Source: JAJRVM01 sp963700515
GTDB lineage: Bacteria; Planctomycetota; Planctomycetia; Pirellulales; Pirellulaceae
NCBI GenBank assembly: GCA_963700515.1
Contig: CAVOXY010000006.1
Location: 231,178 to 295,177 of the forward strand
Length of the DNA stretch: 64,000 nucleotides
Reading direction: 5' to 3'
This document shows positions 30,487 through 39,539 of this stretch, piece by piece. How positions within the stretch are numbered: the stretch's first letter is position 1; each line of letters starts with the position of its first letter. Both the position numbers and the translations under genes were made by a program. Under the pieces are notes generated by a model. The model did no database searches. It was not told where the DNA came from and saw only the letters and a program-made list of their open reading frames with translations.

Positions 30487-31221
30487 ATGCATGACGACCT
30501 GAAGGGACAAGTCGCCTTGGTGACCGGCGCGAGCCGCGGAATTGGGCGCGCGATCGCCATCGCGCTGGCTCATGCAGGGGCCGATGTCGTGGTGAATTAT
30601 CGATCGCGCAAGCAGGAGGCCAAAGAGACCTGTGCGGAGATCGTAAACCTGGGACGCCGAGCCCTGGCGGTGGCAGCCAACGTGTCGCGGGCTAGTGAAG
30701 TTACGCGGCTGGTGAAGACGATGGATGCCGAGCTGGGTGCCGCGGGCATCCTGGTGAACAATGCGGGAGTCACCCGTCCTCAGCCGATCGACGCCATTAC
30801 CGAACAGGATTGGGACGAGATGCTCGCCGTGAACCTGAAATCCATGTTCTTGGTCACTCAGGCGGTATTGCCCGGCATGCGTACTGCCCGGTGGGGACGG
30901 ATTATCAACTTGTCGTCCGTCGCCGCTCAACTGGGCGGCGTTGTCGGTCCGCACTACGCCGCCTCCAAGGCGGGCGTCCTCGGACTGACGCACTCCTATG
31001 CACACCTGCTGGCCAAGGAAGGAATCACGGTCAACGCCATCGCTCCGGCACTGGTGGAGACCGAGATGGTCACGAATAATCCGCACGCTAAACCAGACCT
31101 GATTCCAGTAGGTCGGTTCGGCGCTGTCGGCGAGACCGCCGATGTTGCGGTGATGCTCGCCCGCAACGGTTACATCACCGGGCAAACCATCAACGTCAAC
31201 GGCGGCTGGTATATGAGCTGA
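30487..31221 (+). CDS. Short-chain dehydrogenase/reductase, FabG-like
   Basis: This intact 244-aa classical SDR has the cofactor motif TGASRGIG at residues 13-20, NNAG at 91-94, the catalytic serine in INLSSVAAQ (about 143-144) and YAASK with Tyr157 and Lys161. Arginines after the glycine motif and the sequence NYRSR at the end of beta-2 favour NADPH. It ends GYITGQTINVNGGWYMS, the FabG-type closure. It would reduce a 3-oxoacyl-ACP or a related carbonyl; without fab genes nearby the physiological substrate is uncertain. It is flanked on both sides by heptamer arrays in opposite orientation. ATG 30487 is used; the overlapping ATG at 30491 is out of frame. Confidence 0.88.
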   Translation: MHDDLKGQVALVTGASRGIGRAIAIALAHAGADVVVNYRSRKQEAKETCAEIVNLGRRALAVAANVSRASEVTRLVKTMDAELGAAGILVNNAGVTRPQPIDAITEQDWDEMLAVNLKSMFLVTQAVLPGMRTARWGRIINLSSVAAQLGGVVGPHYAASKAGVLGLTHSYAHLLAKEGITVNAIAPALVETEMVTNNPHAKPDLIPVGRFGAVGETADVAVMLARNGYITGQTINVNGGWYMS

Positions 31222-31276
31222 GTGATGCGGGTCGCCGTTTGCAGGAGCGACCAGCGGGTCCGCGAAAACGGCGCCG

Positions 31277-31329
31277 GCAAGTAACAAGTAACAAGTAACA
31301 AGTAACAAGTGACAAGTGACAAGTGACAG
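31277..31329. repeat. 7-bp tandem array, CAAGTAA/CAAGTGA
   Basis: About seven heptamers, the reverse complement of the TTACTTG type found at 29727. It overlaps the likely GTG start of the following membrane protein, so the first few codons of that gene are repeat DNA. Confidence 0.88.
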
Positions 31330-32479
31330 TTACCAGTCGCTGCCCGCGAACATTCCATCGGCAGAGTCCCGGTGGGTCAAATCCATTCCGCTCCGCCTCA
31401 AGTTCTTTTTGACCGGGGTTTTGTTTCCCACGGCCTGCATCGTCTGTGCGCTAACCGGCATGTCGGCGACGGTCGATGAACTCTGGCAGTCGGGTGGACT
31501 CGACGTCTATGCGGCACTCTGCTTGCGCTGGCCGGCCATCGGTCCGCTGCTACCGCTGGTCGTCTTCAGCATGGTCTGCCTGTCCGTGTGGATCGTCGTG
31601 CCGACCTCTTCCCGCTTCTTTGTGGTGCGGCTAGGGATCTATACAGGCATCCCGGTGGCCGCACTGTTTCTCCTGCTCATTTTGCTGACGTCATTTATCC
31701 TGACCGCCATGGCGGCAGTGATTGTCGGCCCTGCGCTCGCCTTGATCGTCTTCGGCGGCAGGCGTTTGGCGGCCCGGGCCAGACGCTATTCGCTGTTTCA
31801 CCTGATGATGTTCACGACGATTTGCGCGGTCGGAACATGCGTGGTACAAGTCCTGGGAGGCGGCCGGCTGCTCGGCGATGCTCTCTACGTTTGCGCCACC
31901 TTGATCATTGCGGCAACACCCACCCTGAACCTGATCACATATCTCCGTGCCGCCCCGATCGTCCTGCGGGGGGCATCGCGCCGAAATCCGAGTTCGGTAC
32001 TCGTCACAGCCGCCACGTCGCTCACCTGGACGGCCGGCTTTCTCGCCAGCATGAGGAGCACTCTGCTGCTGATGTTGGACGAGTATTCCAGACTACCCAC
32101 GACGGACCCCAATTGTTACCTCAGCCGTGCAGCTGCACACCGTCATGCGTGGCTCATCTCCGCCGAGGAACAGAACGAGTCGCGAGGAAACGTGCCCCGT
32201 CAGACCAAACGACTCAAATTCCTGGAACTTGTCCTGGCAGCCGGCTGTCCAAGGCTGCATGTGTGGGTCCGCACCGTCTATGATCGCATCGGGCCGCCAC
32301 TCGCCACGGCCTGCACTGCCAGTCGCTGGTTCGCCGATGCAAGCTACCTGCTCCTGCTGCCGCTGGAAGGACTGGCCGAATGTGTGCGTGCGAGCATGCG
32401 AGTGCCGAACGATCAAGTTAGCGGATTGTACGCAGCGCGAGCCACTTGTGCTTGTGCTGGAGATGACCACGTGGACTGA
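31316..32479 (+). CDS. Polytopic membrane protein of unknown function
   Basis: This 387-aa protein has about six hydrophobic segments (e.g. FFLTGVLFPTACIVCAL, GPLLPLVVFSMVCLSVWIVV, PVAALFLLLILLTSFILTAMAAVIVG, YSLFHLMMFTTICAVGTC) and a soluble C-terminal third. The short motif RRYSLFHLMMFTTICAV resembles a membrane-entry sequence common in uncharacterised planctomycete proteins; no transporter or enzyme motif is seen. The GTG at 31316 lies within a CAAGTGA heptamer array, so repeat expansion has either created or replaced the first codons; no good ribosome binding site exists there. The C terminus ends just before another heptamer array. Function unknown. Confidence 0.6.
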   Translation: MTSDSYQSLPANIPSAESRWVKSIPLRLKFFLTGVLFPTACIVCALTGMSATVDELWQSGGLDVYAALCLRWPAIGPLLPLVVFSMVCLSVWIVVPTSSRFFVVRLGIYTGIPVAALFLLLILLTSFILTAMAAVIVGPALALIVFGGRRLAARARRYSLFHLMMFTTICAVGTCVVQVLGGGRLLGDALYVCATLIIAATPTLNLITYLRAAPIVLRGASRRNPSSVLVTAATSLTWTAGFLASMRSTLLLMLDEYSRLPTTDPNCYLSRAAAHRHAWLISAEEQNESRGNVPRQTKRLKFLELVLAAGCPRLHVWVRTVYDRIGPPLATACTASRWFADASYLLLLPLEGLAECVRASMRVPNDQVSGLYAARATCACAGDDHVD

Positions 32480-32486
32480 TGGTGCT

Positions 32487-32606
32487 TGTTGGTCATTGGT
32501 CATTGGTTACTGGTCATTGGTTACTGGTTACTGGTTACTGGTTACTGGTCATTGGTCATTGGTCATTGGTCATTGGTTACTGGTTACTGGTTACTGGTTA
32601 CTGGTC
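32487..32606. repeat. Longest 7-bp tandem array, TTGGTCA/CTGGTTA
   Basis: About seventeen heptamers alternate between TTGGTCA and CTGGTTA types in blocks, covering 120 bp just after the membrane-protein gene. Blockwise alternation suggests duplication of multi-heptamer units rather than single-unit slippage only. Confidence 0.9.
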
Positions 32607-33074
32607 AGATGGCGTGCTCTATTTTGCATTCCGCGTTCCCGTTGTATTCTTCCTGTGAGTGAGCGTGTCCGATTCATGCGCCGGGTGCCGGGTGCCACTT
32701 TCCTGAGCGAGCGTCAAAGACCTTGCCATCCGCGACAAACACCGACCGCGAGCGGAGCCAGTGCTGAAGCCAACTCCCGCTCACCACTTCCCAGGGTGCC
32801 CATCCGCCGGCCCCTGTCGGCTATTCGTCACGGTCGTTGACGGGCAGGGCCATATCGCGTACGGGAACATCCCATGCTTCGTGCAACGCGAGCAACAGCG
32901 TGCGGTTCGCTCTGGCGCGGGACCGCGAGCCGATCGATGGCACCGTACATTTTCCTCTCGATTTTCCTTTACGGTCTGCTATAGAGACTCGGGGTTTCCG
33001 CTCCGATTGCCGAGTAGCGACGAACGAGGGGTTCGACGCACGCAATGTGGCGGGTTCGAAAAGAGGAGTAATCC
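32607..33074. other. Intergenic region with inverted dispersed-repeat copy
   Basis: Between the heptamer array and the oxidoreductase gene. At 32692-32740 lies the reverse-complement copy of the repeat with core CTGAGCGAGCGTC (matches at 12152 and 20545). The 3' end carries AAAGAGGAG, the ribosome binding site of the next gene. No gene is supported. Confidence 0.55.
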
Positions 33075-34395
33075 GTGACAAGACAACACGATTCATCTCG
33101 ACGCGAGTTTTTACGGAGTGGTTCCGCGGCGGCATTGGCCACAATCGCTGCGCCCCTCTTCATTCCGCGACATGTGCTTGGCCGCGCCGGCACGGCTGGA
33201 GCCAATGAGCAGGTGGTACTGGGCATCGTCGGCATGGGTCAGCGCGGCAATCAACTGCTGGCCAACATTCCCGCTACCGCTCGTGTTGCGGCAATCTGCG
33301 ACGCTGATGCGCAAGACGGCGGCGACCTTGAAATCGCATCGAGCTGACTGGAAGGTCTATCGCAACTACCGGAAAATGTTTGAGCAGCCTGATCTTGACG
33401 GGGTCATCGTCACTGCCTGTGATCATCACCACGTAATGGCCAGTATCCTGGCCTGCCAGGCGGGAAAGGACGTCTACTGCGAGAAACCGCTGTCGCTCTA
33501 TATTCGCGAAGGACGTGCCCTGGTCAGCGCCGCGCGGAAATACGATCGTGTCGTCCAGACCGGCACGCAGCAGCGAACCATGGAGATGAACCGCTTCGCC
33601 TGCGAGTTGGTGCGCAACGGAGGCATCGGCACGATTCGCGTTGTGGAATGCGTCAACTTTTCGGGGCCGATTGCCTATCCGGTCGACGGCTTGCCAGAAG
33701 AGCCGATCCCCGAGGAAGTCGACTGGGATCTTTGGCAGGGACAAGCACCGGCCCATCCGTTCAACCGGCGTCTCTTCGCCCACTGGACCGATGGTGTGGG
33801 CGGTTGGTGGGGAAGCTGGCGCGACTATTCCAACGGCCAACTTACCGGGCTCGGTTCGCATGCCTTCGATATGGTACAGTACGCGTTGGGGGCCGATCAG
33901 TCCGGCCCGGTGGAGCTGTGGCCGGTAGAAAACGGCCCAACTGCCCGCATTCATTTCCGCTACGCCAATGGCGTGGAAGTCCGCTTGCGTTTTCCGGACC
34001 AAGAACCCTATCGCGGGCCGCGGAACGGCGCCATCTTCGTCGGTGACAAGTGCAAGATCGAAATCAACCGTAACAAGTTCACCACAAATCCACCTGACTT
34101 CATCAAGAACCCTCCTGACCCGAAGCTGGCGGAGAAATGGGAAGGCGATGGATGGATCGCCAAGGAACACGTGCAGAACTGGCTCGACTGTATCAAGACG
34201 CGAGCCAAGCCCAATGCGGATGTGGAAATCGGTCACCGTACCGCATCGGTGTGCCAGCTCCTGGTGATCACTCGACAGCTCGGTCGCCGTCTGAAATGGG
34301 ACCCGGACAACGAGCGGTTCCTGGCGGATGAAGAAGCAAACCAGTTACTTGATCGTGTACGTCGACCAGGTTGGGAACTGCCGCTGTTGGATTAG
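33075..34395 (+). CDS. Gfo/Idh/MocA-family oxidoreductase with Tat signal (frameshifted)
   Basis: GTG 33075 follows AAAGAGGAGTAATCC. The N terminus SSRREFLRSGSAAALATIAAP is a Tat signal. The Rossmann motif VVLGIVGMGQRGNQLL follows, then after a +1 shift near 33312 come HHVMASILACQAGKDVYCEKPLS, with the EKP lysine characteristic of the family, and GTQQRTMEMNRFACELVRNG. The C-terminal half ends IGHRTASVCQLLVITRQLGRRLKWDPDNE, which is highly typical of planctomycete exported Gfo/Idh/MocA paralogues. Corrected length is about 439 aa. They are NAD(P)-linked sugar or cyclitol oxidoreductases; the substrate of this one is unknown. Confidence 0.9.
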
Positions 34396-34412
34396 CCCCA
34401 TTTGCTTTCTGC

Positions 34413-34574
34413 AATTGTTTAGCCATTGGCGGTAGGGACAGCAAAGAAACCGAGGAAGATTTCCGAGCTGACGGTACCGGATGCATGATGCACGGCTCCC
34501 AAGTCAATAATCAATGGTGAATGGTGAATGGTGAAAACAAAGGCACCGTGCACTGCACACGGCCAAAGTGTTAC
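34413..34574 (+). repeat. Long dispersed repeat, copy 2 (contiguous)
   Basis: This is the uninterrupted copy: left module 34413-34534 (including a GTGAATG heptamer triplet near its end) and right module 34540-34574. It has the same orientation as copy 1 at 29776/30062, so the two copies are direct repeats flanking about 4.5 kb that carry the SDR, membrane protein and oxidoreductase genes. Confidence 0.88.
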
Positions 34575-34582
34575 TGCTTTCT

Positions 34583-34607
34583 TAACGCGGGCTTGACCCG
34601 CAACCCA
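34583..34607. repeat. TAACGCGGGCT dispersed hairpin, second copy
   Basis: TAACGCGGGCTTGACCCGCAA matches the segment just after the isomerase gene (21910-21934). It can fold as GCGGG...CCCGC. The remaining bases to 35047 hold no recognisable gene and should include the promoter of the HzsA-like gene. Confidence 0.7.
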
Positions 34608-35047
34608 ACAGAGGACCGAGTCCCCGCTGTAACATCCGAAATCCGAGACAAATTCCAGGTCCGAAAGTCTCAATGACCAAAACACGGCAGCGAGGAAACC
34701 TTGTTTGTGGGCGACAGTCAACGAATCACCAGTGTCTGTCATTCAGAATTGTCTCGTATTTGCTGCTTCCGAAATCGACTCGGGGCCGTGCACGCATCGT
34801 GCAAAGTGCGGCTGCAGCGGCACATATGGAGCAGCTGAGATCATTCGTGCCTCACGCCTGTTCGGCGCTGCCACTGTCGCCGCGACATGACGCGTGCGTG
34901 ACGCTGCTTTTCGTGCGGCGAGAAGGCTGATAAGCTGTACAGCATCGGCTCACGGACCGGAATCTGCTGTCCACACCCGACCGCGATGACGTGTTGTGGG
35001 TATTTCCAGCGAACCAGGCATATCAATTTTGGAGACTGGCAATCGTC

Positions 35048-38000
35048 ATGTACCACCTGTTGTCTCCCACGCGCATCACATGGTTTGTCGGCTGTGCGCT
35101 GCTGGCCGCCAGTGTTCTTGGCTCATGTGGCGTGCCGGCTTCGAACGCGGCCGAAACCGTTCGTGTGGGGCTCGCCCCCGGGCAGCCGAACACCATTTCG
35201 TTTCCGGCCGCCGAGACGCGATATATCCGGTTGTTGATCCACCGCAGTCATGCCAGTCAGCCGTGCCTTGACGAGTTGGAAATCTATGGTCCCGCGTCGG
35301 CCGATAATCTGGCACTCGCCTCAGGGGGGGCGAAAGCTTCCGCCTCGTCCTGCCTGCCGGGATTCCCAATTCACCAGATCGCGCACTTGAACGACGGCCA
35401 GTACGGCAATGACCACAGTTGGATTGCGGCCTCCGAAGAGGGTTGGGCGCAGATTGAATTGGCTCAGGTAGCGACCGTCGATCGCATCGTCATTTCACGT
35501 GACCGCAGCGGCACGCACACCGATCGCCTGCCCGCGTCGTTCGAGATCCAGGTGTCACTCGATGGAGAACTGTGGCGCAGCGTGCTGTGTATAGAGACCA
35601 CCAAGTGGTCACTCGCCGAGTTGATCCACATCCTGCCCAGTCGGCCTACCCAAGTGGACTTCCCGCCGCGGCAGGCCCGGTACGTGCGCATGGTGATCAG
35701 CAGCAGCGGCGGCGGCCAGCCATGCGTCGACGAACTGGAAGTGTACGGGCTCGATGAGCAAGAGAATCTGGCATTGGCTGCCGGCGGCGCGCAGGCGTCG
35801 GCTTCATCCTGTTTGGAGGGTTACGCCGCCCACCGCGTCGAACATCTCAACGACGGACAATACGGGAACGCCCACAGTTGGATCCCGGCGGAACAAAGTG
35901 GCTGGGCGCAGATCGAACTGCCGGCTATCGAGACGGTTCGCCGCGTCGTCTTCTCGCGCGATCGGGCAGGTGGATATCGCGATCGTGTGCCGACGGCTTT
36001 GGAGATCCAAGTCTCCTTGGATGGCCGGACGTGGGAAACGGTGAAGCAGATCACGTCGCGGTCCGATGCGCCGCTCGACAACCCCGTGGCGGACGAATCA
36101 CCACAGGATTGGGCCTGGCGGATCGTCTCGCAATTGAGCGGCCCATTGCGTCAGGAGGCCGACGCGCGCCTGTCCCGCGTGCGCACCCTGGAAGATGCGC
36201 GGGCCTTGCTCGACCTCCTCCGACTCGACCAAGAGCGTCGCGTGATGCTGCGACGATTGAACCTCGAATTCAATCCGGAGGCGATTCGCCGCGCGGTGGA
36301 CGACCTGACCGCCTCCTTCCCCGACCGCTATCAAGTGCCTGCCGGTCTGGATGATCAGCTTACCGACGCCATCGGCCGCCTGCCCCAACTCCAGCTGGCA
36401 CTCGAACGTGGCGATTTCAACGAACTCTCTGACGCCATGGCCGCTGGCCAGGACATGCTCACCATCGCCAGGAAATTGCTGTTAGCCAATCCGCTGCTGG
36501 ACTTCGACGAGATCCTGGTGCTGCAGCGCAAGACGCCACCCGAAAAAAACGACACCTACTGGCAATGGGGCCAGAAATATGGGATGCCGGTCAATTGGTC
36601 ATGCGACTTCCGGCCCAAAAATCCGCCCGTTGCACCCTGGTGGGACGACGAGTTGGCGGCCCTCCGCCTCCACGCCGACACGAGCCGTTTTCGGACGATC
36701 TTCAAGCCGCCAGTCACACATATGCTTCAGCACCCGGAACTGCACTTTGATGCTCGGCGCATGCTGTTCTCCATGCCGGGACCCGACGGCGCGTTCCAGG
36801 TGTTTGAGGTGCACGTCGACGGTACGGGATTACGCCAAGTCACCTGCGACACCGGCCCCGATGTGGACAATGGCGACCCCTGCTATCTGCCCGACGGCCG
36901 GATTATCTTCAACTCCACGCGGCTGTTCGTTGGTGTGCCGTGCGAGGACGGCGAATCCTACGTCTCGGGGCTCTGCCTCGCCGACGCCGACGGCCGTAAC
37001 ACGCGCATGCTCACGTTCGATCAGGAGAGCAATTGGTATCCGAGTCTGTTGCACGACGGTCGCGTACTCTATACGCGATACGAGTACGCCAATGTCGGTC
37101 ACCAATTCGGCCGTCGGTTGTTCCACATGAACCCCGATGGCTCATCACAAATGGAGTATTACGGCAGCAACTCGTACTGGCCCAATTCGATCTTCTATGC
37201 TCGCGCCGTGCCCGGCCACTCGACGATGGTCGCGGGAGTGGTGTGCGGGCACCACGGCCCCAATCGCACAGGCCGGCTGGTCCTGTTCGACCCGGCTCGT
37301 GGGCGGCATGAAACGTCTGGCGCCGTGCAGACGATTCCCGGCTTTGGCAAGCCAGTCGAGCGGATTGTCGCGGACGAGCTTTACAGCGACGACTGGCCCA
37401 AGTTCGTCCATCCCTGGCCGTTGAGCGACAAATACTTCCTGGTCGCCGCCCGGCCGGGCCCGGAGCAGACGGAATATGGAATCTATCTGGTCGACATATT
37501 TGACAATCTGACGGAGATTTGCCGGCTCGCCGATCACAGCCTGTTCGAGCCAATCCCGATTCAGCCGCGACCAGTGCCGCCCGTGATTCCCGATCGGGTT
37601 GACCTGCAGAGTAACGAGGCGACGGTTTACTTGGCCGACGTCAGCCAGGGCCCCGGTTTACGTGGCGTACCGCGGGGCGCGGTCAAGCAACTGCGCGTGT
37701 TCACGTACAACTATGTCTACCGGCACACCAGCCGGCGCGGCTTCGGCCACTTGGCCACTCCCGGTGTGGACGGCCCGTGGGAACCGCGTTTTCTGCTCGG
37801 TACGGTCCCGGTGCGTGAGGACGGTTCGGCCCTGTTCCGCGTGCCGGCTAACATGCCCATTTCGGTGCAACCGCTGGACGAGCAAGGCCGAGCCATGCAG
37901 CAGATGCGGAGCTGGTTCACGGCCATGCCCGGCGAGATACTGTCCTGCGTGGGGTGCCACGAAAACCACAACACGTCACCCACCGCGTTCGCCGATAGCC

Positions 38001-39488
38001 ATACGCGAGGTCGGCCCGATGCGATCCAGCCGTGGCGAGGTCCGGCCCGCGGCTTCGATTTCGAGTGCGAAGTGCAACCGGTGCTCGACCGCTACTGCGT
38101 CGGCTGCCACGACGGCACGGAACCCAACCGCCCTGACCTGTCGCGCAAATCGGCGGAGCAGCAACAACACATCAGTCAGCAGTACCAGCAGACCAATGAG
38201 ACCATCATCAGCACGCTGTTCACGCCAGCCTTCCTGGCGCTGCATCCGTATGTGCGCCGGCCGCACGCCGAGAGCAATCACGGCGCAAAACCGGCCGGCG
38301 AATACGCTGCGGATACCAGCCTGCTGGTGCAGATGCTTGTCAAAGGCCATCACAACGTCGAATTGGATCAGGAGGCTTGGCAGCGGCTGTACACGTGGAT
38401 CGACCTGGGTGCACCCGATCATGGATCGTGGAAGAACAGCGAGTGGGGCGTGCCGGCGGATTACTATCAGCGACGGTTGGACATGCTACGCCAGTTTGCC
38501 AACCGTACCGACGACGTGGAGTGGACGCCGCCGCCCGATCGAACACCTGAGTTTGTCGCTCCACCGCCAGAACCGCAGGCTCAGTCCACACCCGCCTGTC
38601 CCGGTTGGCCTTTCACGGGCGAGGAGGCTCGACAGCTCCAAGACAAAGTGGGGCGGCCCGCCACCCTGCAACTCGAAATTGCCCCCGCCGTCCTTCTCGA
38701 TTTCGAGCTCATCCCGCCCGGCGAGTTCGTGATGGGCGATCCCCTGGGAGCACCCGACGAGCGTCCTGCCTGTCGCATGCGAATCGAAGAACCTTTCTAT
38801 ATCAGCCGCTGTGAAATAACCAACTCGCAGTATGCGGCCGTGGCCGACCTGACGCACAACAGTGGTCATGCCGACTGGTTGAGTATCGATTGGCGCGGAG
38901 AAGGATATCCGTTGTTCGCTGCCGCACAGCCGGTGGTGCGAGTATCCTGGCTCGAGGCCCGGCGGTTCTGCCAAATGCTGTCCGAAAAAAGCGGTCGTGA
39001 TGTCGATCTACCCAGCGAGGCACAGTGGGAATGGGCCTGCCGCGCCGGATCCAACAAGCCGCTCTGGTACGGTGGCTTGGACGATGACTTTTCGCGACGG
39101 GAGAACCTGGCCGGTCAGGAACAACGCAGCTTTGCCTTCGATGCCAAACCCAAATGGTTTCTCCGCGATGATCGCTTCCACGACGGCTTCCTGGTCTCCG
39201 CGCCGGTCGGTTCTTTCGGCGCCAACTCCTGGGGATTACACGACGTCTGCGGCAACGTGAGTGAATGGACGCGGAGCGACTATCGGCCGTATCCTTTCGC
39301 TGCGGCCGGCGACATCGCTGAGTCTCCGGTGGCCGACAAGGTTGTGCGGGGTGGTTCCTGGCGTTCGCGACCGAGCGAGGCCACTGCCGCACACCGCTGG
39401 AAATACCCCGCGTGGCGCAAGCTTCCTCGACGTCGGCTTCCGGGTCGTGATTGCCGCTCCACTGCAGGAAACGCCCGCACAGAAATAG
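35048..39488 (+). CDS. Discoidin / HzsA-like CxxCH / FGE-sulfatase multidomain protein (frameshift near end)
   Basis: About 1479 aa from ATG 35048. Domain order: a signal or lipoprotein-like N terminus (CALLAASVLGSCG), two discoidin-type modules (each with RYIRLLI/RYVRMVI, QPC.DELE.YG and HLNDGQYGN..SWI), a helical linker, then a beta-propeller-like region related to hydrazine synthase alpha (LFSMPGPDGAFQVFEV, DPCYLPDGRIIFNSTR, YPSLLHDGRVLYTRYEY). This includes two haem-type CVGCH motifs, at about residues 966 and 1017. The last 270 residues form an FGE-sulfatase/SUMF1 domain (GEFVMGDPLGAPDE, EITNSQYAAV, LPSEAQWEWACRAG, DVCGNVSEWT, VVRGGSWRSRP, FLDVGFRVV). A +1 shift near 39420 hides the final residues. 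It is extracytoplasmic by inference. Catalytic activity is unknown; the SUMF1 cysteine pair of true FGE is not evident. Confidence 0.85.
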
Positions 39489-39539
39489 CCACATACGAAA
39501 TGTTCCCCATTTCACACAATCCCACATCGAGGCCACTGC

